Positions 1-6,321 of a stretch of 6,321 nucleotides of DNA are shown one piece after another. A program made the translations under genes and the position numbers. How positions within the stretch are numbered: the stretch's first letter is position 1; each line of letters starts with the position of its first letter. The notes beneath the pieces were generated by a model. That model saw only the letters and a program-made list of their open reading frames with translations, was not told the DNA's origin and searched no databases. The DNA comes from an uncultured Spirochaetia bacterium (GTDB lineage: Bacteria; Spirochaetota; UBA6919), in contig CAJXGR010000197.1 in the NCBI GenBank assembly GCA_913053665.1, forward strand, positions 1-6,321, given 5' to 3'.

Positions 1-1457
1 AGAAAGTGGAGGAAGCCATACAACTGTGTTTGACCGGAGAGTTCAGTCAATACGAAGGATTCTATCAGTCTCTTACAGGCCGTAGAAGTTCTTATATAAA
101 GGCTGATTTTGGGCCTATCCTGGGGGATAATGGAACATTGGTGGGTGGGATCGGTATTATTGATGACAGGACTGAACGTCATGAAATAGAAAAAAAGCTT
201 CGCCAGGCCCTGATTGAGCAAAGGATCATTCTGGAGAATGCGGTCATTGGCATTGCCCATATTAAAGATGGGAAAATCCTGTCGTGCAACCCCAAGTTTG
301 AAGCCATTTTCGGCTATGAAAGAAACGAACTCGCTGGTGAATCCACTGAAAAACATTTCTTCTCATCCCGAAAAAGTTATGTGGAATTAAGAAATGAAAT
401 CAATACACTCATCGCCGATGGAAAAGAACATACCAAAGAGCGAATAGTGAAACGTAAGGATGGAACAAGCATATGGGTGAGAGGGATCGTTAAAAGCATT
501 GACTCTGAGGATATATCTCAAGGGATCATTTTAATTACTGAAGATATCACCCAACGAAAACAACGCGAAGAGGAGCTCAAATTGGCGGCGGCTGTCTTTC
601 AAAACACTACCGAAGGCATTATGGTCACGGATGCTTCAGGAATCCTGCAATCTGTGAATTCTGCCTTCTCCAGAATAACAGGATATAGTATGGATGACGT
701 GATCGGTCGCAAAGCAAGTATCCTGGAATCCGGTGAGCAGGACAAGGATTTTTATATAAAAATGTGGGATGAACTTAGAGAGAAAAGATCGTGGAAGGGG
801 GAACTCTGGAATCGGCGAAAGGGTGGGGATATTTATCCTGAATTACTGTCTATTTCGGCTGTGGAAGATAATCATGGGGAGGTGCTTCATTATGTTGGCT
901 TATTCAGCGACATCAGCGAACGAAAGAAATATGAAGAACTCATTCAATACAAAGCGAATCATGATCCTCTCACGGATTTACCCAATCGGCGTATGTTCTA
1001 TGAGTCTCTCAATAGGGATTTAGCCCAGGGGGAGCGAAATAGATCCCGACTGGCCCTTCTATTCCTCGACCTGGATGGCTTTAAGACCATCAATGATACA
1101 CTGGGCCACGATATTGGAGATTTATTACTCCAGAAAATCGCTCACATTCTGGAGAAATGTATACGTAAAGGTGATCTGGTGGCCCGCGTTGGAGGGGACG
1201 AATTCATCATCCTGCTCTCAGGCGTATCAGATCGTAAAGCCGGCTCCAGAGTGGCCGATATTATCCTTCAGAAGATCCATGAACCGATCACCCTGAAAGG
1301 TCATCCCGTGGTGATTGGTGCTAGCATTGGCATCTCCTGCTTTCCCGATGACGGGAATCAGGCAGACGATCTGGTGAAAATGGCTGATGACGCCATGTAT
1401 AAAGCCAAAGAAATGGGTAAAAATAACTATCAGTTTTACAGCAATGATATTAAATAA
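1..1457 (+). CDS. PAS-domain diguanylate cyclase (GGDEF), 5' end outside window
   Basis: Sensory enzyme predicted to condense two GTP into cyclic di-GMP. The frame is open to the left edge. Residues here are numbered from the GTG at position 6, which is probably internal because residues 1-67 read as the end of a PAS domain (PAC part, ending in a DDRTER-type segment). Two further PAS domains follow at about 72-185 (NAVIGIAHIKDG to ITEDITQRK) and 190-310 (TEGIMVTDASG to FSDISERKK), each ending in the usual PAC-linker signature. The GGDEF domain spans about 318-478. It opens with HDPLTDLPNRR and carries the metal/GTP segment FLDLDGFK (353-360) and an intact GGDEF signature at 396-400. An RKGD at 387-390, five residues before GGDEF, fits the RxxD inhibitory c-di-GMP site, so product feedback is likely. 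No EAL domain follows; the protein ends at TAA 1455-1457. The ligands of the PAS domains cannot be told. The domain call is secure; the signal and output are unknown. Confidence 0.95.
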   Translation, partial: KVEEAIQLCLTGEFSQYEGFYQSLTGRRSSYIKADFGPILGDNGTLVGGIGIIDDRTERHEIEKKLRQALIEQRIILENAVIGIAHIKDGKILSCNPKFEAIFGYERNELAGESTEKHFFSSRKSYVELRNEINTLIADGKEHTKERIVKRKDGTSIWVRGIVKSIDSEDISQGIILITEDITQRKQREEELKLAAAVFQNTTEGIMVTDASGILQSVNSAFSRITGYSMDDVIGRKASILESGEQDKDFYIKMWDELREKRSWKGELWNRRKGGDIYPELLSISAVEDNHGEVLHYVGLFSDISERKKYEELIQYKANHDPLTDLPNRRMFYESLNRDLAQGERNRSRLALLFLDLDGFKTINDTLGHDIGDLLLQKIAHILEKCIRKGDLVARVGGDEFIILLSGVSDRKAGSRVADIILQKIHEPITLKGHPVVIGASIGISCFPDDGNQADDLVKMADDAMYKAKEMGKNNYQFYSNDIK

Positions 1458-1479
1458 CCCAAAGGACCCACTGAATAGA

Positions 1480-3807
1480 ATGGAAAACGCACAGGAAGAT
1501 CATGGAGATCTCAATCAATGGATGGAAGAGGGTAAAAATCTGCTTAAAGAACGGCAGGCAACGAGTGCCTTCTTTATCCTGGAAAAGGCCTATCACACCA
1601 GTCAAAGACCGAATCCCGAACTGGAGGATTTGCTTTTGGAGGCCTGCTACAAGGGAATTTGGGGCGCCTATAGCGGAGAGCAGTATGAGCTTATGGAGTA
1701 TCTATCACGCTTTGCTATTCATCTTTTTAACACAAGAAATATGAACTCAGAGGCTGTCGAAATGCGGATTAAACTGGCTAAAGCCTATAATGGGCTGGCC
1801 ATCGCCATGTATCAGCTTGGTAAACGAAGCATTGAGTATAATACAAAGTCCAGTGAGGCCTATGAAGAGATCATCGCCAGTCTGGAGGATGTAAAAGCCT
1901 TGAAGGAGGTGGCTAAGTCAAAGATCAAGAATGATTTCGGTATCATCATCAATCTAGGCCACGATGGGTATTTTAATGAGGCCAAAGAGTATGCTCAACG
2001 ATCGATAGACTTGGCACAGGAGTATAGCCTATGGTTGGAAGAGGGTTTAGCTAAGAAGATCATGGGAAACCTCCTTTTCTACGCTAAAGAATACGATGAA
2101 AGCTTTCAATACCTTTTGGAGGCGTCTCAATTATTTGAAGGCCAAAAAAGTAAGGAGGCTCAAAGGCGTTTGAGTGAACTTTACTTATTGATTTGTGAGA
2201 ACCACTTTAAGCTTAAACAGTATGACACGGGGAAAGACTATCTTGATAAGTCTAAAACCCTGTTTGATAGACTGAATAATCACCCATATTTATACTACGC
2301 CCTATTGGGACAATACTCAGAAGAGATCAACGATACCAAACAGGCCAGGAAAGCCTATTTACAGGCGATGTCTCTGTTAAACGTTACCAAGTGGGGAGTT
2401 CAGTTTGAGAGCAACATGGATTCCTTTTTAAAGCATAAAGACAAAGAAGCCGTCTATCTGAAAGCTATTTCAGCACTACTCAAAGAGGGAGAATCCTTGG
2501 AGGGGTTTGAAGTCTTTGAGACCTTTCGATCCAAGTTGTTTTTAGAGAATGTTTTATCGGGAAAACAGGAAAGCTTTGGTGAGATTCCCCTTAATTTAAG
2601 GAAGGAACGGGAATCCATTATGAAAGACCTGGAAAAACTCTGTTCCAGCCCATCAAAATATGATTACGATGACCAGATTCGTTCTCTACAAAAAGACCTC
2701 TACTATTGTGATGAAAAGATTGCCTCTGTAAGGACTTCCTACAGGGGATTTACTGATCATCAGCTTGTCTCACTCATGGACTCGCAAGAAAAGATCCCCC
2801 AAAATGGGCTTGTCATAGAGTATTTCTATTATGACAATGAAATCACTATCTTCCTGATAGGAAAACAATTATTCAAGGCGATTACGGTCAATTACCCTTC
2901 TGAAGACCTCGAAAACCTGATCACAAGCTATCTTTCCTTAATCCAAAAGGAATACGCCAATCCAGACTGGTCTATCATCGAAGATTTCTATAAACAAAAA
3001 GCCATGGAACTCCTTGTATCGCCTATTGAGCCGTACCTAACGGATATTAATGAAATCATCCTTATCCCCTATAAAATCCTCCACTCCTTCCCGATTCACC
3101 ATCTCTTCCTGTCTTTAAGAGACGACATATTAATCAGTTATCTTCCTAATTTCCAGTCCATTCATCTACTGAGATCCAGTCCATTGACCTCAACAGATCC
3201 TCTAATTATCGGCGATTCAAGGGATAACCTGATGGGAGCGAGGGATGAGGCTATCCAAATCGCTGGACTTTTTAACGATCCCAGTCTCCTTATCGGAAAG
3301 GATGTTCAGAAGGACCTGGTCTTGAGCGAACTCATGAATCACCCTATGATCCACTATAGCGGACATATCCGCTACAATCCCAAGCGGCCCCTCTACTCCT
3401 ACCTGGAGTGCAGTGATTCCGAAGAGAAACCTCTCAATTCAACCTATAGAATAGCCGATGAGAATCATGCATTACTATACTTAAAAGAGATTTATCGTCT
3501 GAACCTGGAGAAAGTCTGTTTTCTCTCTTTGAGTGGCTGTAGTTCAGGATTAGCAACCCCCTACCGGGGTGAGGAACAGGTAGGTATGGTCCGTGGGTTC
3601 TTCTATGCTGGTGTCCAATCGATTCTCGCTACGTCCTGGGATATAGAAGACCAGTCCAGTAGAGATTTCCTCATCGCTTTCTTTAAAAGTACATTTGAGA
3701 CAGGTGGTAACAAGAAGATGGCCTTCTTAAAGGCCTATCACCTGATGAAAGAAAAATATCAACACCCTTTTTTCTATGGAGGATTTACACTTTATGAGAG
3801 TTTTTAA
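1480..3807 (+). CDS. TPR-CHAT protein, predicted caspase-like cysteine protease
   Basis: A 775-residue protein of the TPR-CHAT type: helical repeats followed by a CHAT (caspase HetF associated with TPRs) domain, a clan CD peptidase fold. TPR-like helical pairs are visible at about 151-182, 189-221, 230-267 and 269-301. The segment 342-361 (FEVFETFRSKLFLENVL) matches the helix that usually joins TPRs to CHAT, and a charged, probably coiled region follows (about 366-425). CHAT begins near 444 (LVIEYFYYDNEITIFLIG). The predicted catalytic His629 lies in IHYSGH and Cys687 in LSLSGCSSG. The downstream family pattern is also present: GEEQVGMVRGFFYAGVQSIL, then TSWDIEDQS, ending HPFFYGGF. There is no signal peptide, so it is probably cytoplasmic. 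Start chosen at ATG 1480, with AAAGGA about 13 nt upstream. ATG 1444 and ATG 1387 are in frame but have no better binding site and overlap the upstream gene. Its 3' end overlaps the next gene by 14 nt. Substrate unknown. Confidence 0.9.
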   Translation: MENAQEDHGDLNQWMEEGKNLLKERQATSAFFILEKAYHTSQRPNPELEDLLLEACYKGIWGAYSGEQYELMEYLSRFAIHLFNTRNMNSEAVEMRIKLAKAYNGLAIAMYQLGKRSIEYNTKSSEAYEEIIASLEDVKALKEVAKSKIKNDFGIIINLGHDGYFNEAKEYAQRSIDLAQEYSLWLEEGLAKKIMGNLLFYAKEYDESFQYLLEASQLFEGQKSKEAQRRLSELYLLICENHFKLKQYDTGKDYLDKSKTLFDRLNNHPYLYYALLGQYSEEINDTKQARKAYLQAMSLLNVTKWGVQFESNMDSFLKHKDKEAVYLKAISALLKEGESLEGFEVFETFRSKLFLENVLSGKQESFGEIPLNLRKERESIMKDLEKLCSSPSKYDYDDQIRSLQKDLYYCDEKIASVRTSYRGFTDHQLVSLMDSQEKIPQNGLVIEYFYYDNEITIFLIGKQLFKAITVNYPSEDLENLITSYLSLIQKEYANPDWSIIEDFYKQKAMELLVSPIEPYLTDINEIILIPYKILHSFPIHHLFLSLRDDILISYLPNFQSIHLLRSSPLTSTDPLIIGDSRDNLMGARDEAIQIAGLFNDPSLLIGKDVQKDLVLSELMNHPMIHYSGHIRYNPKRPLYSYLECSDSEEKPLNSTYRIADENHALLYLKEIYRLNLEKVCFLSLSGCSSGLATPYRGEEQVGMVRGFFYAGVQSILATSWDIEDQSSRDFLIAFFKSTFETGGNKKMAFLKAYHLMKEKYQHPFFYGGFTLYESF
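3778..3783 (+). promoter_or_regulatory. Ribosome binding site that fixes the start of the small lipoprotein
   Basis: GGAGGA lies inside the last codons of the TPR-CHAT gene, 10 nt before ATG 3794. It selects that ATG over the in-frame ATG 3776, which would place six extra residues (MEDLHF) ahead of an otherwise standard lipoprotein signal. Its location inside the upstream coding region is what one expects of translational coupling. Confidence 0.8.
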
Positions 3808-4330
3808 GATCATTGTTTTAGCCCTTGTTGCTCTGACAGCATGTTCCAGCGAGACCATCAAGTCAGACATTTATGTTAAACCCAATTATCCCATATCCAG
3901 ACTGAATAAAGTCCTTGTGGGACATTTCAGCGTCCGCACCCATGTGCCTTACGCTCGCCTTAACTTTAGGGAACAGCTAGAGTTCCATCTACTGCAAAGG
4001 AAATATAACGTCCTGCCCAGTGACATCCTGTTGGACTTTTACAAAGCCAAGAAGAGACGACGAAGCCCTTTACTGAGCAGAAAAGAGATTATATCTGCTC
4101 ATGATGAGTTGAGCTTTGACCTGTTCATACAGGGAATTCTCTACGAGGAAGACCGTAGTATCTTTGAGGAAGGGAATCACATCATCGTACACCTCTATAT
4201 TTATAATGCCAGAGGGGCTAAGATCTCAACAATACGCTATATATATAGTGGGGAACGGTCTCTTATATCGGGAGAATTGATCGATGAGTCTATCATAAAG
4301 ATGCTCAGCCAATGGGACTCCAGAAGATAA
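3794..4330 (+). CDS. Small lipoprotein, family not recognised
   Basis: A 178-residue predicted lipoprotein. The signal peptide is MRVFKIIVLALVALTAC: two positive charges, a hydrophobic core and the lipobox LTAC, so Cys17 should be lipidated. The residues after Cys are Ser-Ser, with no Asp at +2, which by the E. coli rule favours the outer membrane. The mature part looks like a compact alpha/beta domain. A strand KVLVGHFSV (39-47) is followed by a helix REQLEFHLLQRKYNVLPSD (59-77), a basic loop KKRRR (86-90), then DLFIQGILYEED (109-120) and HIIVHLYIYNARGAKI (129-144). This order (strand, helix with 'reqLe..Ll..ky.VlpsD', then 'D.fiqG.l') resembles the LpoB/CsgG/GNA1162-like envelope lipoprotein fold, but I infer that from pattern only. 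It overlaps the TPR-CHAT gene by 14 nt and is probably translated by coupling to it, so the two products may act together. Confidence 0.88.
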   Translation: MRVFKIIVLALVALTACSSETIKSDIYVKPNYPISRLNKVLVGHFSVRTHVPYARLNFREQLEFHLLQRKYNVLPSDILLDFYKAKKRRRSPLLSRKEIISAHDELSFDLFIQGILYEEDRSIFEEGNHIIVHLYIYNARGAKISTIRYIYSGERSLISGELIDESIIKMLSQWDSRR

Positions 4331-4379
4331 AAACATGAACTTCATTAACTAACAGTGATCAAACCTTTTGTGATAAGTC

Positions 4380-4440
4380 TGTAGGGGTGAACCCACGTGT
4401 TCACCCTTCCACAGAGGCAGACATGTGGGTCGCCCCTACA
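4380..4440. repeat. 61-bp imperfect palindrome, probable dispersed intergenic repeat
   Basis: In the 174-nt gap between the two lipoprotein genes, the arm at 4380-4400 (TGTAGGGGTGAACCCACGTG and one more T) is nearly the reverse complement of the arm at 4421-4440 (ACATGTGGGTCGCCCCTACA), differing by two substitutions and one inserted base. A second stem is nested in the left half: GGGTGAAC (4385-4392) pairs perfectly with GTTCACCC (4399-4406) around a 6-nt loop. The two foldings exclude each other. No T-run follows, so it is not a standard terminator. The GTAGGGG...CCCCTAC ends resemble palindromic repeats that I recall as common between genes in several environmental bacterial genomes. No second copy occurs in this window. 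The rest of the gap shows only the ribosome binding site at its right end. Confidence 0.7.
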
Positions 4441-4490
4441 GCCACTTAAATAGACACATCAACCATTTATTCATCACTCTTGTTAACCAT

Positions 4491-4497
4491 AAGGAGG
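4491..4497 (+). promoter_or_regulatory. Strong ribosome binding site for the GTG-started lipoprotein
   Basis: AAGGAGG lies 7 nt upstream of GTG 4505. It is a near-perfect anti-16S match at ideal spacing, and it supports the GTG as the true start although no ATG is present there. It predicts efficient translation of the duplicated lipoprotein. Confidence 0.88.
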
Positions 4498-4504
4498 GAA
4501 CAAA

Positions 4505-5311
4505 GTGTTAAAAAGCAAGCTTATTGTCATGACCTTTAGTCTATTGCTCACAGTCCTTTTAGAAGCCTGTGGCGCGAGTATGATGATTGATAGTGGTCTG
4601 AAGCGTTTAGACGAAAAGGTGGCTGAAATAAAGCTGGATGAATCACAGTCTGAGTACTGGGAAGGGATGAAGCTAAGAATGAAAGCCTCTGCCCATAAGA
4701 TTGTTAAGCAGTTTGCTCAATATCTAATCACCGTCAAGAGAGAACTCAACAAGGAAAATCCTGACGTTGACGAGATCATCACTTATCTAAAGAGACAATT
4801 CCGTAAAAAGCCTTCTGTTTTGAAGATTCAACTGGATTACTACAAAGAGTTTCACGATATTTTGAGGCCCAATCAAAAAGCCAGGCTTTACGCGATGACT
4901 CGATATATGTTTAACAGGATGTTGCTGCAAATTAAAAAAAAGCCGAACACCTTTTCTGATCAGACCATTAGTAAATTAGAAGATCTTTTGGATGAATTAG
5001 ACCTCAACTCAGTCCAGATTAAATATTGGAAGAACATGAAAATAAGGATCAGACGGCATGCTAGACGCCACGTAAAACAATACACAAAACATCTTACAAG
5101 ATTACGGGGTGAACTGAAAAAGGAAAAACCAAACGTGACAAAAATAATTGCCTATATTTTGAAGCAGTCCAATAAAAAACCCAGTCTCCCGGAAGAACAG
5201 CTAAATTACTATATGGAACTCAATGACTTACTTTATAAAAAACAACAGGTAAAGGCTTACTCTATCATCCGTAACAAGCTAAGTAAAATCATTGAGTTCT
5301 TGCAAAAATGA
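4505..5311 (+). CDS. Lipoprotein with two tandem CpxP/Spy-like units
   Basis: A 268-residue predicted lipoprotein. The signal is MLKSKLIVMTFSLLLTVLLEAC: Lys at 3 and 5, a hydrophobic core and lipobox LEAC with Cys22. The residue after Cys is Gly, favouring the outer membrane. The mature part is almost all helix, very rich in Lys and Arg, and consists of two copies at a constant offset of 123 residues (about 44-135 and 167-258; 36 of 92 identical by hand count, no gaps). Conserved in both are Q-x-x-YW-x-x-MK, VKQ, EL-x-KE-x-P-x-V, KKPS and QL-x-YY. Each copy has two L-x-x-x-Q motifs 76 residues apart (44-48 and 120-124; 167-171 and 243-247), like the paired LTxxQ motifs of CpxP/Spy periplasmic chaperones. 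The family link is inference from that spacing and the helical character. Start is GTG with a strong AAGGAGG. It lies 12 nt before thiL, so the two may be co-transcribed. Confidence 0.88.
   Translation: MLKSKLIVMTFSLLLTVLLEACGASMMIDSGLKRLDEKVAEIKLDESQSEYWEGMKLRMKASAHKIVKQFAQYLITVKRELNKENPDVDEIITYLKRQFRKKPSVLKIQLDYYKEFHDILRPNQKARLYAMTRYMFNRMLLQIKKKPNTFSDQTISKLEDLLDELDLNSVQIKYWKNMKIRIRRHARRHVKQYTKHLTRLRGELKKEKPNVTKIIAYILKQSNKKPSLPEEQLNYYMELNDLLYKKQQVKAYSIIRNKLSKIIEFLQK
4634..5278 (+). repeat. Intragenic tandem duplication (two about 276-nt units, period 369 nt)
   Basis: Codons 44-135 (4634-4909) and 167-258 (5003-5278) of the lipoprotein encode homologous stretches. Every matched residue keeps the same 123-codon offset: Q48/Q171, W52/W175, P86/P209, KKPS 101/224, YY 112/235, Q124/Q247. 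Divergence to about 39 percent identity shows that the duplication is old and that both halves have stayed under selection. Confidence 0.85.
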
Positions 5312-5323
5312 GGGTCATTCAAT

Positions 5324-6321
5324 ATGTCTAAAGGTGATCCCAAGGGTTCCGAGTTTCAGTTCATTGATCAGATCAGACAACGGTTTAGTTTTACTGGGTC
5401 AGAGCTTGGGATAGGGGATGACTGTGCCGTGATCCCTTTTTCAGACAATGAATCCTATCTTATCACAAATGATAGCCTGGTCGAAGACGTCCATTTTTCT
5501 CTGGAATATATGAGCTTTAAAGACTTAGGATGGAAGAGTTTAGCTGTTAACCTAAGCGACATTGCCGCTATGGGAGGCCTTCCTCAGTATGCCCTCATTT
5601 CCCTGGGGTTGAAGCCGGGGACCTCTATTAAATTCGTAGACGGACTGTATCGGGGCATTAAAACCTTAGCCGGAAAATATGGCGTAAGCATCGTGGGGGG
5701 AGACACGGTCCAATCCCCGCATCAATTAACTATTACTATCGCCCTTTCCGGAGAGGTGGAGAGGAAGCATCTCGTCCTTCGCTCCGGGGCCCGGGCCGGG
5801 GACCGGATTCTGGTAACCGGAGACTTGGGAGCCTCGGCGGCCCATCGTCTCCAGGGGCGCTATCTTCCTCCCCAACCCCGGGTGGAGGAAGCCGCGACTA
5901 TCGTCAAAAAATTCAGACCTACTTCGATGCTTGACCTCAGCGACGGCCTGGCCGGCGACCTGAGGCGTATCTGCGAGGCCGGTAAAGTGGGAGCTAAGAT
6001 CCGCCTGGATAAGATTCCTATTTCCCGGAGAACGCATAAGATAGCTCGGGAACTGGGGCAGGACCCTCTGCGATTAGCCCTGGAGGGGGGTGAGGATTAC
6101 GAGCTCTTGTTTACTCTCCCCAGGAGGGAGATAGAGAAATTTATCTCGGGGATAAAATTCCCCCTAAGTCTAATTGGAGAGATAACCGGGAAAAAGGGAG
6201 AAATTCTCTTAGTGGATAAGGACGGTCGCCCCTCTCCCCTGGAAGCAAGAGGCTATGAGCATTTTGCGGCCGGTATTTCTGCCATTAACGGCGACATTGC
6301 CGGTGTTGATGATGATTGGAT
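5324..6321 (+). CDS. thiL: Thiamine-monophosphate kinase, 3' end outside window
   Basis: ThiL phosphorylates thiamine monophosphate with ATP to give thiamine diphosphate, the last step of cofactor synthesis, in the cytoplasm. Family motifs appear in order: GIGDDCAVI (29-37), TNDSLVEDVHF (48-58), NLSDIAAMGG (76-85), VGGDTV (124-129), LRSGARAGD (152-160), TGDLGAS (165-171), MLDLSDGLAGDL (202-213) and LEGGEDYELLF (253-263). The Asp residues that bind metal and phosphate in the family are all kept, so the enzyme should be active. Start is ATG 5324, with GAGGG at 5310-5314 overlapping the upstream stop codon. The frame is open through 332 codons to the window edge with no frameshift. GYEHF (310-314) matches the usual C-terminal signature, yet the frame goes on for at least 18 residues. 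Base composition changes inside the gene, from about 37-43 percent GC near the start to about 69 percent at 5761-5880 by hand count. Confidence 0.95.
   Translation, partial: MSKGDPKGSEFQFIDQIRQRFSFTGSELGIGDDCAVIPFSDNESYLITNDSLVEDVHFSLEYMSFKDLGWKSLAVNLSDIAAMGGLPQYALISLGLKPGTSIKFVDGLYRGIKTLAGKYGVSIVGGDTVQSPHQLTITIALSGEVERKHLVLRSGARAGDRILVTGDLGASAAHRLQGRYLPPQPRVEEAATIVKKFRPTSMLDLSDGLAGDLRRICEAGKVGAKIRLDKIPISRRTHKIARELGQDPLRLALEGGEDYELLFTLPRREIEKFISGIKFPLSLIGEITGKKGEILLVDKDGRPSPLEARGYEHFAAGISAINGDIAGVDDDW

Noticed and set aside
769..1296. Two open frames (769-1023 and 1075-1296) in the other + frames
   Set aside because: Both sit inside the PAS/GGDEF coding sequence, whose conserved motifs prove the main frame; no ribosome binding site or domain supports them.
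1387..1479. Longer N-terminus for the TPR-CHAT protein from ATG 1387
   Set aside because: The extra residues would be encoded over the conserved end of the GGDEF domain, read in another frame; no binding site favours it. ATG 1444 remains possible but also lacks a binding site.
1502..1744. 80-codon open frame overlapping the start of the TPR-CHAT gene
   Set aside because: It is out of frame with the TPR-CHAT protein, has no recognisable domain and no convincing ribosome binding site.
1480..3807. TPR-CHAT as part of a type III-E CRISPR (Craspase) system
   Set aside because: No direct-repeat array and no gRAMP-like or Cas1/Cas2-like gene is visible in the window; the neighbours are GGDEF and lipoprotein genes. 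Genes outside the window cannot be judged.
4380..4440. Rho-independent terminator
   Set aside because: The hairpin is strong, but its right arm is followed by GCCACTTAAATAG rather than a T-run. The opposite strand likewise has no run of Ts after the stem.
4331..4490. Sigma-70 promoter for the duplicated lipoprotein gene
   Set aside because: I searched the gap by eye and found no -35/-10 pair of good match and spacing. A promoter is plausible there but not supported by the sequence.
5726..6037. 103-codon open frame on the - strand
   Set aside because: It lies wholly inside the GC-rich part of thiL, whose + strand frame carries all family motifs. Its product has no recognisable domain, so it is an open frame produced by GC-rich codons.

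Overview
The window comes from a diderm (Gram-negative-type) bacterium. Two genes encode lipoproteins with clear lipoboxes, ribosome binding sites are of the AGGAGG type, and base composition is moderate through most of the window. The window alone does not identify a phylum. The protein style (multi-PAS GGDEF sensor, TPR-CHAT protein, ThiL) and a GTAGGGG-type intergenic palindrome would fit an environmental Nitrospirota- or Desulfobacterota-like lineage, but that is a guess. All recognised genes lie on the + strand.

Layout. Positions 1-1457 hold the 3' part of a PAS-PAS-PAS-GGDEF diguanylate cyclase whose beginning lies outside the window. It is followed at 22 nt (or with a 14-nt overlap if an earlier ATG is used) by a 775-residue TPR-CHAT protein with an intact His/Cys pair (1480-3807). 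This overlaps by 14 nt a small lipoprotein gene of unrecognised family (3794-4330). A 174-nt gap follows, containing a 61-bp imperfect palindrome (4380-4440) and a strong ribosome binding site. Next is a second lipoprotein (4505-5311), made of two ungapped copies of a helical unit carrying CpxP/Spy-like L-x-x-x-Q motifs. Twelve nucleotides later begins thiL, thiamine-monophosphate kinase (5324 to the window end, still open). Its 5' part is AT-leaning, while much of its 3' half is markedly GC-rich.

How the genes may work together. Tight spacing suggests that the diguanylate cyclase, the TPR-CHAT protease and the small lipoprotein are co-transcribed, with translation of the last two coupled. 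This would put a sensory c-di-GMP synthase, a caspase-like protease with a protein-interaction scaffold, and an envelope lipoprotein under common control. Whether they form one pathway is inference. The duplicated CpxP/Spy-like lipoprotein may add an envelope-stress function. ThiL is a housekeeping thiamine-pathway enzyme and probably belongs with the core genome beyond the window.
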